Source of the DNA: Isochrysis galbana | Lineage: Eukaryota > Haptophyta > Isochrysidales > Isochrysidaceae | NCBI GenBank assembly: GCA_018136815.1 | Contig: CM030932.1 | Span: forward strand, 6,548,915-6,612,914 | Direction: 5' to 3' | DNA length: 64,000 bases | Part shown: in pieces, positions 50,828 to 61,098 of the stretch | Position numbering within the stretch: the first letter of the stretch is position 1 | Layout of the letters: every line of letters begins with the position of its first letter | The notes under the pieces: generated by a model | Told to the model about the DNA's origin: nothing | The model's database searches: none | What the model saw: only the letters and a program-made list of their open reading frames with translations | Program-made: the position numbers and the translations under genes

Positions 50828-51903
50828 TTATGCGTGCTTCTCTGCATTGCCACTCTGATTAGCCCCGAAGGCCATGTGCCAGATCTTAGCGGCCCACATG
50901 AGGTTGAGGGAGTAGCCCGCCGCCAAGATGAGCCCGATGACTCCGAGGATCGGCAGCGGTAGAATTCCCAACGAGACGATAGTTGGTGTTACTGCAGCCA
51001 TATGCGCCAACCCAAGAGTGTACAACAGAACGCGCACCACAAAAAAGGTGAGGCCGAACGCTAGATTAACTACCTGCATGAGCGCCGAACCGCCATTGCC
51101 GGTATTGATCAGAAACCAACGTAGATTGAGAAAGGGGGAAGAGCACTCGCCAGTGATGAGCCAGCTGAACTGGAAGGGCAAAGCACGGTAGCTTCCCGTA
51201 ATGAAGGAGCCGAGCATGAAGCACAGATGATGAGCGAGCGTGTCAAGGCCGCCCAGGACCTGGGAATAAGGGGATGGGGCCAATGAGGCCCTAATGTGTG
51301 ATGGGGACATTCGAGCACTTATGGTAAGGCAACAATGCGCGGCAAGACAACAAATGGGGGTGCTCAAGCCCTGCAGATGTAATTGGCACAGTCCCAGCAC
51401 AATGGTAGGAGGCGTTACTACAAGATAGATGACGCAAGAGAAAGTATGCGCACCGGATACCAACTGAGCACATGGACTGTATCGTAGAGGAGCCACGAGA
51501 AGAACAAAAGGTTGGTGAGCTCCGTTTCGATGCCTGTCTGGTGGTAAGCTGAGGCTGGGTCGGGGTTGACGCGGAGCTTGTCTACGAGCGGGGCATCGAG
51601 CAGCTCCCAGATGTGCCAGAGACCGCGTCCGCCTGTGATCACAGCATGGACGAACGCGCATACGTACGTTGAACCGTTGTTGCGGAAGGCCTTTGGGCCC
51701 TTTTTGTGATTTGCCTGCACGACGCTGTGCGCAGTTACATGGCAGATGAGCTGGGCGAGGCGATAAATGGCCTCCCAGCCGAGCGCACAAAGAAGCACAG
51801 CCGCGATTGAACGCGAATTAGGCTCGAGCGGGCCAAGCGCGCCGAGAACCGCCTCCACAATCGAGGGCGACGGCGGCGGCGGGGGTGCGGCGCGGCGCGG
51901 CAT
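50828..51903 (-). CDS. TLC-domain (TRAM/LAG1/CLN8) membrane protein, two exons
   Basis: Exon 1 (51903-51454) starts MPRRAAPPPPPSPSIVEAVL and ends LYDTVHVLSWYP at a gtgcgc donor. Exon 2 (51259-50828) starts VLGGLDTLAHHLCFMLGSFI after a cccag acceptor, in phase, giving 293 residues. The LxDTVHxLxxYP...HH arrangement, then GECSSPFLNLRWFLINTGN, is the diagnostic core of TLC proteins of the TLCD4/TMEM56 type. There are about six or seven hydrophobic spans (IAAVLLCALGWEAIYRLAQL, LTNLLFFSWLLYDTVHVLSW, LAFGLTFFVVRVLLYTLGLA, TIVSLGILPLPILGVIGLIL). Members sit in ER or other endomembranes and act in lipid sensing or synthesis. The specific role here is unknown. Both exons are lesion-free. Confidence 0.85.
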
Positions 51904-51989
51904 CGCAGCGACGAGCGCGCCGCGCGCGTGTGCCCGTCGCTCTTCTAAATTGAGAATTCGCGAATTTATGAGAGAGAGTACTCCTGTTT

Positions 51990-52159
51990 GGCCCCACCCT
52001 TATGGGGCCCAGTGATAGTCAGCAACATTGTGTAGATCATAGGCATGAACATAGCGCTAGCGCAACGGCGAGAACCCGTGTCCCGACAACACCCCACGTT
52101 GCCACTATGGGAGTAGAACCTACACATATACAAAAGAACTCACTTGAGTCCACACACTT
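51990..52159 (-). mobile_element. 3' LTR of a copia-like element
   Basis: On the minus strand, sequence after the RNase H remnant and the hairpin runs to tcactgggccccataagggt then ggggccaaaca at about 51990. This is the same terminal phrase as the LTR end near 15.95 kb. The ...ACA end and an upstream TGT at 52201 fit TG...CA LTR borders, suggesting an LTR of about 210 bp that includes the hairpin. Confidence 0.5.
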
Positions 52160-52201
52160 TGTCCTAATCAGCGTTAGCACGCGCTAACGCTGATTAGGAC
52201 A
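52160..52201. repeat. Perfect 19-bp hairpin
   Basis: TGTCCTAATCAGCGTTAGC (52160-52178), a 4-nt spacer ACGC, and its exact reverse complement (52183-52201). Confidence 0.97.
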
Positions 52202-52239
52202 GACACGTTCATTAAGTGGTGACGATCGGTGACGGAGGA

Positions 52240-52585
52240 ATGTGGTCTTGTCCAAGCACTTAGTGAATATATCAGCTGTCATCTGTGATATGGATATCCA
52301 GTGAGGAACGGAGATACGATTGAGGAATTTTTCCCGAGCATATAGCAGCCATCGTTCATAGTGACGGGTCCGAGCAGTGACACCAGGGTTCTCAATCGAG
52401 TCTCGGGTGGCGGAATTGTCAGTGAATATACGGATTGGAAGCTGTTGAGGATTGTCCAGGAAATCGAAGAGATGAAGAGTGAATTGTAGGTTGCGAGCAC
52501 CTAAGGCAGATATAGCCGTTTCAGCTTCCGCAGATGATTGGGCGACTAACTTCAGCTTCTTCGATTGATATGAGACAAAAAAAAT
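52240..52585 (-). mobile_element. Copia-type RNase H remnant (C-terminus of pol)
   Basis: The minus strand reads SYQSKKLKLVAQSSAEAETA, RIFTDNSATRDSIENPGVTA, RTRHYERWLLYAREKFLNRI and MTADIFTKCLDKT. The order KxxxVAxSSxEAE...(Y/F)(C/T)DNxxA...ENPxxxxRTxHxE...ADIFTK is the RNase H domain that ends copia (Ty1) polyproteins, with the Glu and Asp catalytic residues in place. It is in one frame over about 110 codons. The N-terminal side is lost at 52590 next to a LINE 5' or 3' tail sequence. Confidence 0.85.
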
Positions 52586-52599
52586 CTTTTATTTAATAT

Positions 52600-53317
52600 T
52601 CTCACCTCGCGCGCGGCTATGCAGTTGACTATCGTAGCCACGCCCTCTTCCCTTCCTTTCCCTCACTTCCCGCCTTTTGCGGCATCTCCCCTCGTGCTCT
52701 ACCTAGGGGCCCAGGTTGTGGGGGGGTTGGGTAGGCGGGGGTGCACCGGCCCCTAGTGGTCTGTTCTCGCCTTCCTCCTGTGCCTCTAGGTGGCCCGTTT
52801 CTCGCTTTGTTGATGTGAGCGTTTTGCTGTTGATGTGTCGCCTTTCGCTCTCAGCGCCCGTCTCTTCCGGGATTTCTTCGAGGAGGGAGACGCGCCTCTG
52901 CCTCAGGCGAGCTTACCGGCTAGGCCGATTGCCTCTCTCTGCCACGAGGCCGAGGTTGTCATTCATGGTTAGGTTTCCTTTGTCGTTTTCTATGAAAATG
53001 GGGGCGCTGAGCTCTAACGGTTGTTTTAGCTTAGGTTTCCTGCCCTGGGCCGCCGTGCGGGTGCGTATTCGGTAGTGGCCGTTTGGCGGGGCAATGCCCC
53101 TCGCCAGGGTAGTGAACCTTAGTAACGTGGATTCTAAGACCGGTATGTAGTGGTATGTGTGTGATTCAAATTCTATTCTGTAGAAGTCTCTTATCATATA
53201 TCTCCATGCTATTGCGTAGAGGGTTTTTAGGCTATCGGGCGTGGATGTTGCCGGGTATGCAAAGAGTCTGTCTTTTATTTTCTGTTTTTTAAGGCCTGTT
53301 TGGCTGTTTGGTTCGGG
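52600..53317 (-). mobile_element. LINE ORF2 C-terminal fragment and 3' end
   Basis: From the gap edge the minus strand reads PEPNSQTGLKKQKIKDRLFA, LKTLYAIAWRYMIRDFYRIE, PVLESTLLRFTTLARGIAPP and GHYRIRTRTAAQGRKPKLKQ to a TAA at 52913-52915. The WRYMIRDFYRIEF block matches 35140-35250. Downstream, 52600-52760 has cccctcgtgctctacctagg, also found at 38750. The frame is joined to the upstream methyltransferase-protease frame only through 100 N, so the apparent fusion is not evidence of one protein. Confidence 0.7.
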
Positions 53318-53417
53318 NNNNNNNNNNNNNNNNNNNNNNNNNNNNNNNNNNNNNNNNNNNNNNNNNNNNNNNNNNNNNNNNNNNNNNNNNNNNNNNNNNN
53401 NNNNNNNNNNNNNNNNN
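53318..53417. other. Assembly gap (100 N)
   Basis: Exactly 100 N, a conventional spacer. The retroelement pol frame on its right lacks a reverse transcriptase because the sequence is interrupted here. Confidence 0.99.
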
Positions 53418-56400
53418 GCATCAGCAGCAGCCTCACCCTCCGATCCGGCCGGGATCTCTCGTGTTGCCGTCGACCTCTCCAGAAAGTCGACAGTCAGCGG
53501 CTGACCGGGTGACATCGAGATAGCTCCGACGAAGCCGGCGTCCGCGACTGGGGGCGGCGCCGTGGAAACTCTGACTACACATTCGGAAAGGACTCTTGAA
53601 GAGTCTTCTGAATCGCCAGAGGCCGGACGGAGGCGGAGGCTTCCTTCCGAGCTCGCGGCGTCGAGAGAAATGGTAGCGGAGTGGGCGGCCAAAAAATCGT
53701 TCCCGAGCAGAAGCATCGCGTTTCCTTCGATGACCGCGAACGAATGACGGAAGAGGCGACCGGACAAGGAGAAGACGAGGCTAGCCCGGCCCCTAGTGAT
53801 GAGAGGAAGGCCGTCCGGCCCATGTAGGTTGGGGACGGTAGCGTCCGATACGCGTTCGACGCAAGCGTCTTCAGGTAGTCGATCGAGAAGAGCAGTGGTG
53901 ATTACTGACGGGCCCGCTCCAGTGTCAGCCAGGGTGCTGTTCACCGTGAGGGCAACGTCCGGGAGAACGAACCCTTGAGCTGCGCGGTCGCCATCGGCAC
54001 GGCAGACCACGAGATCGCGGACATAGAGGCAGTGACGAGGGTAGAGCGGCGGCGGAGTGTCCGCGATAGATTCCACCGGAAGTGAGGTTCCGGCTCCGGG
54101 TGACAGGGTGGTTGGATTGGAGGCTAGCCTGGACGGAGAAGATTCATCGACGTGGGGCACTCGCTCGATAGCGGCGGCCACCGTCTGCGGCACGAATGGT
54201 ATCGAGGAGCGTGGGGATGCCTTTGCTGAACTAGAGGGGTTAGGCACGCCATCATAGCCTAGCCCTCGACGGTCCGTCGGATGCCGAGGTTGATCCATTT
54301 GGCGTGACCATTCCTTCTCCAGGGACTTCTGCAAGTCTGTCTTCGGAAGCTTCGACAACTCGGAAAATCCGGCCGCACTGAGGCCCCTAGCGGTAGCCCC
54401 ATCGCAATACAGTGCCCGTGGAGTATCCTCTCCTTCGGCGGCGTCGGAGGGCTTGGTCTCGAGGGTCTGCATGCTCCGGTGTTCTGGCGTCTCGGGCGTG
54501 TCATCTTCTCCCGAGTCGGGCCCGACATCCCAGGTTTCGAGTGGCCTTTCGGCTACGAACGAATTGGTCAGTTCGGCCACTACCTCGTCGCCAGCCGTGA
54601 AGGAGGCGCTCGGAGATAGTGCATTGATGCCTTGAGAGCCCAGTCGAGACAAGATGGGAGGTTCCGACGGCTCCGCAGCTGCCGCTTGCTCAGCGATTTC
54701 TTGGGCGATGGAAGGCGTGACATCCTGCCACCGATGGACCCCCGAAATTACATCACGGTCGAAGACCTGCCACTTGCTGCGGCGCTTCTTCACCGTGTTT
54801 GGAGGGCCTGGCGTTGTAGAGCGGTCCTCTATGGGCCACTCCCACGGCAGGAAGCGGTCTCCTTCCGCCTCGGCCTCGTCTTCCGATACGTTTGTTTCCG
54901 AGTCCTCCTGATGAAGCAGGCGAGAAGCATCGGCAACGGGGCCTGCGTCCGGGATCACGACAACCGAATCAGACACTGGCGAACCGCTGGGAGGCGTGAG
55001 GTGAGAGCTAGAAGCTGCTTCGCCTCTCCCCTCCATGAAACGAGCCAGAGCCGTCCTCGGCTCAGCCAGCTCGAAACCGGTCGAGCAAAGCGAAGGGCGT
55101 TCTCTCAAGCTGGCAGCTGCTTGGGAAATTGCCCAGTCCACCGTGAAGTCGAGCGAACGCGACGCCTTGGCTTCGCGCGCATAACGGCGCAAGACCGGCA
55201 TCCACTGGGCCGCCATTGCACCGGCAATGCCCACATAGGTGCGGCTGCGAAGGGCGCCACGGTGGGGCGACGGCGATAGATCCGCCATAGCGGATAGACG
55301 TCCCTCGACAATCTTCGAAGGCTGCAAGGACGGGAGTGAAGCCGTCAGGTACAGGCCAGTTGCTTTTTGATGGCCCGTGCCGTGCTGCCACGGCTGCACA
55401 AACTGCCGCGGTCGCAACCCCCCGACTAAGGCAGAGGCTTCCGCGTGCATTCGAGGATTTTCGACGGCAACGAAAGGCGCGTCGGCGCTTGCCATGGCGA
55501 GGAAGACTCTAGCGGCGGATTCGAGAGCCTGGCGTCGTCCCGGCTCCCGATCGAGCCACTGGCAACTCACCGCCGACAAATACGTGCACGGCGGATGCGC
55601 AACCACGAGGTCCCAACCGAGGTTTTGAATGTGAAGAGCATCTCCGCAGAAGTGGGGAATGTAGTCGATCTCCGACGGTCGTAGATCGCACGTCGCGACG
55701 TGCGCTCCGGCGAGTAGGAACATCGAAGACACGACCCCGCTAGCTTCACCGACGACTAGAACGCGGGGTGGAGGAATCCCCTCGGCCGCGTCGAGCGTCA
55801 CGGCGTCGTGGATCGCCGCTAACTCAGCGCAAAGCTCGTCAAAATGCGTCGGCAGTACGGCAGAGGGTGATGAATGAGTGCTCGCGTGCGGCCGCCGCAC
55901 GGCTAGAGCAGCTTCGGCGAGATGGCGGGGCAAGATGACGGAGGAACCGCTAGCCCGGGCACGGGAGGCGGCTAACATTTGGAGCTCGCGCGTAGGGGCG
56001 CGGGCAGTTGCAGTAGACTTGGCGGCCGAGGAACAACCAACCACGGCGATCCGGTGGATGGCCTCGGCAACGGAATTCAGGGGAAGGAGGTCGTCGCCCT
56101 CGAGTTTCGGTGGGCTAGACCTGAAGGGGGTTGGCTCCGGCGGGCGATCCCTGGAACGGGGATCCTCCGGAGAGCCGAGAGAAAGAGGAGACGCCGGCGT
56201 CCGTATGGTGCGCGACGAGGGATCGTAGTCGACGGCCCCTGCGTCTCCCGAGTCTGCGGTGGCCACGGCGTGAGCGCGGAAAGCCGCAGCTCCCTTGGAA
56301 CCTTCATCTTCATTGACTCCGGAAGCCGACCCTTCCGGGTCGGGAACCAGATCAGAAACGAGAACGGGTGCAACTTCGAGACGAGAGAATGAACACGACG

Positions 56401-56677
56401 ACGGAGAAATATAACGAACCGGGGAGAGAGGTGAAGAGGAGACACTAGTCTCCGCCTCAACAGCACGAGAACCTACGGTAGACAACGACGATTCGTCCGC
56501 AGAGCGGCTCCGGCTATGGCCCTTGGGAGAGAGGTCTCCAGTGGGGTCCCGCCGGGAAAGAGCAGAAACAGGTAAAGCAGCAACAACGTTTTCGGACGCG
56601 GCAGCGGCCACGTCGGACCTATCCATAGAACCTAGAGCAGAAGATGATACCGAGTCGACAGCCCTCGAGGGCTTCAC
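53418..56677 (-). CDS. Retroelement Pol N-terminal part: cytosine-methyltransferase-like domain plus aspartic protease
   Basis: The frame is open from a stop near 56788 to the gap. The first start is GTG at 56677 and no ATG precedes it, so entry by frameshift is likely. Residues about 300-535: RVLVVGEASGVVSSMFLLAG (SAM-binding motif I), LVVAHPPCTYLSAVSCQWLD (PPC, motif IV, nucleophilic Cys), VAVENPRMHAEA (ENP, motif VI), QPWQHGTGHQKATGLYLTAS and RSRTYVGIAGAMAAQWMPVL. This order is that of the compact phage-type cytosine methyltransferase-like proteins. Residues about 905-1000: LTVNSTLADTGAGPSVITTA with the DTG active site, then MLLLGNDFLAAHSATISL, a retropepsin. The intervening region is acidic and disordered. 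The RT, RNase H and integrase or recombinase expected next lie beyond the gap. No lesions are seen. Confidence 0.85.
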
Positions 56678-56724
56678 AACTGATTGTTTACGAAACGAAG
56701 AGACCGAAGACGCGTCGAATCCAC

Positions 56725-57213
56725 CTAGCCCACCCCTTGGGCAGGGCCGTCGGGGGGTGAATCCAGGGATGAAGATGCGTCGAAAGACCTAGGCGAATTT
56801 GAAGAAACCGAAGACAGCATAGTATCCGTAGAAATAGATTCCAAGAGGGGCAGCGAGCGAGAATCGGCCCCTAACATCCTAATAGCGTGCGGAGTAATAG
56901 AAGAACTTGTAGACGTACACGAATTTCGGAGAGTCGGGTCGCGACTATCTCCGGGGCAAACCTGTTTCCAGGAGCCCGGGTCAAGTGTCGACTCCGGCTT
57001 CCGAGATAGCCGTTCGGCGGGGGCTTCAGCCGGCGAGGCGGCTCCCACCGTCGAGGACTGAATAGAGCTAGAGACAGGGGGAGAATCGCCGCGTTGACAG
57101 CTCTTCTCCCCAAGCGGCGTAGGGATCGGATCGGGATGGTGGTGGTGGCGTTCGGGCCCACCGCCCGCGATGTTCTCCGCCAGGGTTTGAAGGACGGGGA
57201 CCCCGCCGGACCC
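56725..57213 (-). CDS. In-frame extension after the Gag amber codon, overlapping Pol
   Basis: After the TAG ending Gag (57214-57216) the same frame is open for about 163 codons to 56725. It encodes PVLQTLAENIAGGGPERHHH, AASPAEAPAERLSRKPESTL, DPGSWKQVCPGDSRDPTLRN and SSVSSNSPRSFDASSSLDSP. Composition (Ser/Pro/Asp-rich) continues that of the Pol N-terminus. Its last 60 nt overlap the Pol frame, which is in the -1 register and opens at about 56788. A six-C run (TCA CCC CCC GAC) lies in the overlap. So Gag, this linker and Pol could be one translation product through stop read-through plus -1 shifting. Alternatively the TAG is a mutation or terminates Gag. Confidence 0.5.
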   Translation of the reverse strand, partial: GSGGVPVLQTLAENIAGGGPERHHHHPDPIPTPLGEKSCQRGDSPPVSSSIQSSTVGAASPAEAPAERLSRKPESTLDPGSWKQVCPGDSRDPTLRNSCTSTSSSITPHAIRMLGADSRSLPLLESISTDTMLSSVSSNSPRSFDASSSLDSPPDGPAQGVG

Positions 57214-59931
57214 CTACTGAGGCTTAACCCGGACCATCGAGCGAAGAAGCTTATGAATGTGCTCGTCCGATCCACACTCTCCGCAGCCAGCCTCACACAG
57301 AAAGCGAATATATGGCTGACAGATGACGGGGTTGTGAGCACCGTCTCCCGTGCCATATTTCCAGGCTTCGCTGGCTGGAGTGCCAGGAGGAGCATGAGGT
57401 CGGAAAGCGCAGAAGGCACAGCCGTTTTCGTTCGTCCATTCGGAGATTCCCCTATTGATATCGTCCGTTCGTGGAGTTTCCATTGAATTATCGGCCGGTC
57501 GGCACTTTGCTAGCGCCGCCGAGACCCTTGGGTGCTTGGCATAGCCTGCTACGGCCCAGAAGCGGGCTCGGGCCCGATTCCAAAGCTCGGGCGTCCACCG
57601 GGATACGCCCAAATCGGGCGGTAGCCCTTGGCCGTTCGCCGGCGGATCGCAGCGACGGCTGGGCGGCCGAGACGAGCCTCCCTTTCGACCCGGTGGATCG
57701 GTCAGTATAGCCGGCAACGGTGAGTTGGAGTGGTAACTTGCCGGCGGTGCAGCAGCCCGATAATCAGGCTTCGAAGCAGGCGAGTGTCCCTGTCCGCGAA
57801 GAGCTTCCGCCACGGTGGCTTGGACGGCTGCCTGCACGGCGGCGACCATGTCCGTGGTCGAAGCGGTCTTCTGGGACGAGGAAGTCTCGTTCTTTGCCTC
57901 GCCTGAGGCTTTAGTGCGTACGCTAGCCACGGTTTGCTTCGTCGAGGGCCGGGATTGATGACGCTTCACCCGGGCCTGCTCGTAAGGGCTGAGGTACCGT
58001 TGGCAGAGGTTGACGCACGAGAGCGCCGACCGCCCTAGCTCGTGGTTCTCTACGCGGAAACGAGTCTCCGCGAGCACCTCCGCAAATTTAATAGCATTAT
58101 CGACGCCGCGCTGAGGATCAACCTTATCGTTCCGGATGATTTCTTCGAACCTCTGGTTGATCTCATGGGCCATGTTTGGATGATCCCACACGTTGGTGGA
58201 GTCAACCGCGGAATCGCCAAGCTTGCGGATGTAGGCGCGAACCAAATTCTTGCTGAGCTCACATAGATCAGCGCCGGCCTCGCGCTCCCTCATGCGGTCC
58301 CACTCCATCGACGCCGAGTCTTTCGCGAAACCATCGGCCCCGTTTGCGAAGGTCCCGTCGCATTTGCGAAGAAGGACGTCAGCAGCGAGGACAGGATTGA
58401 GAGCGAGGGCGCGGTCCTCCACTAGATCGAGGAGGAAGGCGAAGATGCGGGAATTGCCGCTGGAATTGGCTCCGGCTGCCGCGAGGAGGGAGGTAAATAT
58501 TTCGCGATGATCGCAGCCGAGCGCTAGTGCCCGCTCCAACGGCTTGATGAGAGTTAGCCGAAATTCATTCCAGGCTGTCGCCGCGGTTTGAACGTTATCG
58601 GAGGCGAGGGCCTTTGGGAAGCGGAGCTCCGAAAGCTCTTTGCCCATCCTGACCTGATGGTGAAGGGTTTGCTCGGCTGAGAAGCGGCTACGCACCCATT
58701 TGAGCAAGTGGTCCTCCTCCATGAAAATTCGGCAATGCCAAACGTTGCCCGCCAGGGAGAGGTTGCTCTTCAAAATGGTGTGGATGAGCTCATGCTCGTC
58801 GGAGTCGCGGTAAAGGGCGGCCAGATCGCGTGAGGGCAGGGCGAGGAGATTTTTCCACTCGCTTACAACTGCCTCTCGCTCATCCATCCCCACCGCAAGG
58901 CAGGGGTCGCGAGGGTGGCGGAACGGCACCATCGGGGTCGGGCCCCGGTAAAGGCTCTGATCCTGGCGGCGGGGTTCCGATTTGGAGGTCGGGTACGCCG
59001 ACCGTGGAACCCTAGAAGCCGGAGAGGCGTGGCCCTTTGGGTCTAGAGCAGGAGGCTCGCCCATGGGTGGTTCCCTCTGAACCGGCCTAGCAGAATCCGC
59101 AGCCGCCTCGGTCCGATCCATGGACGGACTTGAAGCGGGCTCTTGGCGGGCTTGGAGTAGCTGAGTCAGGGCTTTGAACCCTGCTTCAACTTGATCCCGG
59201 AGAAGCCCCTCCCTCGCCTCTGCCGCGGCAAGGGATGACTGCAGGCGCTCCACAGCCCCTTTTAGGGTGTTGGTCTGCGCTTGAAGCCTTGCCATTTCCG
59301 CATCCTGACGCGCCGCGGCCGTCTCGATCGGGGTGATCTCTTGATCAAGGACCCCTTTTGATGACGGCGGGGCATAGTCCCGGTAGGCGGGGCTTCGGAA
59401 GCTGATCCCCTCCCCTTCACCGACCTCAGACTCATCATCTCGAAGGTGAGGAGGTGGGTCAAACTGAATCAGAGGGAGGGGGCCTTCCTCCACCTCATTG
59501 GCCAGCTCAGCGGCACTGAAGTTGGCCTCATGTGGGAGAGGGTCATGCTCCACCATGGCCCACTGTAATTGCACCCGGTGGGTGCCGAAGGCAGCGGACG
59601 GAGGCTCGCCATCCGACACGAGCTGGTCGGAGCCAATCATGGGGATAGCAGCCGGAGTGATGGGTGGCATTGGCGCAGCCTCAGTGGTCGTGGGATCACT
59701 CGGGAACCCCTCGGGAACAGAAGCTGCAGCGGGCAGAGAAGGTTCCCTGAGGGGTTCCTCCTCTGCGGCCGAGGACGTGAGCTTTGATTTCGTGCTTGTC
59801 GAGTCGAGCGGAGCCGGAGGGCTCTGAGCCACTCCGTCGCGAGCAGCACCGGCGGCTAGCGCGGCGCTTTGGCCCTCCTCCCCACCGGGAGTCGGGTGAA
59901 TGAAATTCTGGACTGGGTCGGGCAACCCCAT
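57214..59931 (-). CDS. Retroelement Gag-like protein
   Basis: The open frame begins at 60096, but the first convincing start is MGLPDPVQNFIHPTPGGEEG at 59931, giving about 905 residues. The N-terminal third is Pro/Ala/Glu-rich. A coiled coil follows (ARQDAEMARLQAQTNTLKGA, VERLQSSLAAAEAREGLLRD), then a helical core (VVSEWKNLLALPSRDLAALY, WNEFRLTLIKPLERALALGC, RIFAFLLDLVEDRALALNPV) as expected for a capsid-type Gag. A basic, Ser/Thr-rich linker comes next. The C-terminus is Cys-rich (NENGCAFCAFRPHA, ICQPYIRFLCEAGCGECGSD), a likely zinc-binding nucleocapsid. A fragment of this C-terminus is present at 49.9-50.0 kb, so the family is multicopy. It ends in TAG, with Pol following on the same strand. 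Confidence 0.75.
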   Translation of the reverse strand: MGLPDPVQNFIHPTPGGEEGQSAALAAGAARDGVAQSPPAPLDSTSTKSKLTSSAAEEEPLREPSLPAAASVPEGFPSDPTTTEAAPMPPITPAAIPMIGSDQLVSDGEPPSAAFGTHRVQLQWAMVEHDPLPHEANFSAAELANEVEEGPLPLIQFDPPPHLRDDESEVGEGEGISFRSPAYRDYAPPSSKGVLDQEITPIETAAARQDAEMARLQAQTNTLKGAVERLQSSLAAAEAREGLLRDQVEAGFKALTQLLQARQEPASSPSMDRTEAAADSARPVQREPPMGEPPALDPKGHASPASRVPRSAYPTSKSEPRRQDQSLYRGPTPMVPFRHPRDPCLAVGMDEREAVVSEWKNLLALPSRDLAALYRDSDEHELIHTILKSNLSLAGNVWHCRIFMEEDHLLKWVRSRFSAEQTLHHQVRMGKELSELRFPKALASDNVQTAATAWNEFRLTLIKPLERALALGCDHREIFTSLLAAAGANSSGNSRIFAFLLDLVEDRALALNPVLAADVLLRKCDGTFANGADGFAKDSASMEWDRMREREAGADLCELSKNLVRAYIRKLGDSAVDSTNVWDHPNMAHEINQRFEEIIRNDKVDPQRGVDNAIKFAEVLAETRFRVENHELGRSALSCVNLCQRYLSPYEQARVKRHQSRPSTKQTVASVRTKASGEAKNETSSSQKTASTTDMVAAVQAAVQATVAEALRGQGHSPASKPDYRAAAPPASYHSNSPLPAILTDPPGRKGGSSRPPSRRCDPPANGQGLPPDLGVSRWTPELWNRARARFWAVAGYAKHPRVSAALAKCRPADNSMETPRTDDINRGISEWTNENGCAFCAFRPHAPPGTPASEAWKYGTGDGAHNPVICQPYIRFLCEAGCGECGSDEHIHKLLRSMVRVKPQ

Positions 59932-61098
59932 TCGGGTGTATGGACAGGGAACGAACGGCGAACGAAGGACTGTGGGGCGGCGAGGCGCTCCTAGCGGCCC
60001 TAGTGTGTTGGGTTTTAAGAGATTGTTAGACCTACAAAGAACTCTTCCCTCAGGGAGGGAGCCTAGGCTGCTAGAGTGCAGCGACGCAGCGAACAACGAC
60101 GGACAAAGAGCCTGAGAACAACAGGATACACCGACTCACGAACACACCGGAATCATTCACCCAAACCAAGCAAATTATCAAGCAACCGCGACCCCAAATC
60201 ACCGATAACTCAAACACGTCGCGAGAGACGGAGAGAGAGAGCGAGAGAGAGAGAGACTCCGCAGCGACGGCCGGAGCGTGTCTCCGTTGTAACTTCCCAC
60301 GTAGCGGAGAGTCCGAAGGGGAGCGTCATGTCGCGCGACCACGGCGATCACTTTGGATACAGATCGCAACGAGATGTCTTCACGACCGAATAAATCTTGC
60401 CGTTGAGCGTGAACCTTCTAGACGCTTCTAACGAACAACCCTGAGTAGCAACCAAGGGGAAGGAACACCAAAGGGGCCAAGGGCTTGCATGTAGCTTGCA
60501 TCAAGGGGAAAGATTCCCTCACCTAGGAAGCGAACCTACACCGGTCTCCAAGGGGAGATAGCAAATTAAACCTCAAATCTCGAGCGGATAGAGCAACCGA
60601 CTTGCTCGCCAAAACCTTGACCGAGAAGAAAGAAGCAAGGACCTACAAGCCAAGGGTAGCGGACCTAGGGAATGTGAGAGGAAATTTCCGAACGCCAACG
60701 CCAAACGCCGAACGCGGGAAGGCAACGAAACCCTAACCAGGCCAAGCAGAACCTACGAAGAACAGGCCTGGACAACAACGAAAGTCAGCAGGTCCCAAGA
60801 AAGAACCGGAACCCAACAAGAAACAACAAGCCTTGCAAGAAGCTAAACAAGCCTTCACAAGGTAACCTGAGAGCCTGAGACAAGCGCGCAGCGAGCAACA
60901 GGCGACCTGGCTCCTTTAGGTAAAGATTACCCGAAAGGAGGAAACCTGGAATCTAGACCTGACAAACAGGCTAGAAGGAACGAAACGAGAACTCGAATTC
61001 TAGATTGCTAGGGACGAACCCTACCAACCTAGGTATGCCTGAGCTTCACCGTGTGGCCGCACGGCGAAGGACCTGGAAACAAGAGCCTGGAAATCGCA
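59932..61098 (-). mobile_element. Leader / LTR region of the minus-strand retroelement
   Basis: Upstream of Gag on the minus strand, about 1.1 kb of T/C-rich non-coding sequence leads in. It includes a GA/CT tract near 60230-60262 and ggtttaatttgctatctccc near 60565-60546, a phrase also found in both arms of the 4.7-6.2 kb foldback. Many short repeats of ccaag/cttgg occur. I cannot delimit an LTR because the other end of the element is cut by the gap. Confidence 0.4.

Noticed and set aside
52913..56677. A single 1254-codon protein joining methyltransferase, protease and LINE C-terminus
   Set aside because: The join exists only through 100 N; the left part is LINE sequence also found at 35.1 kb.
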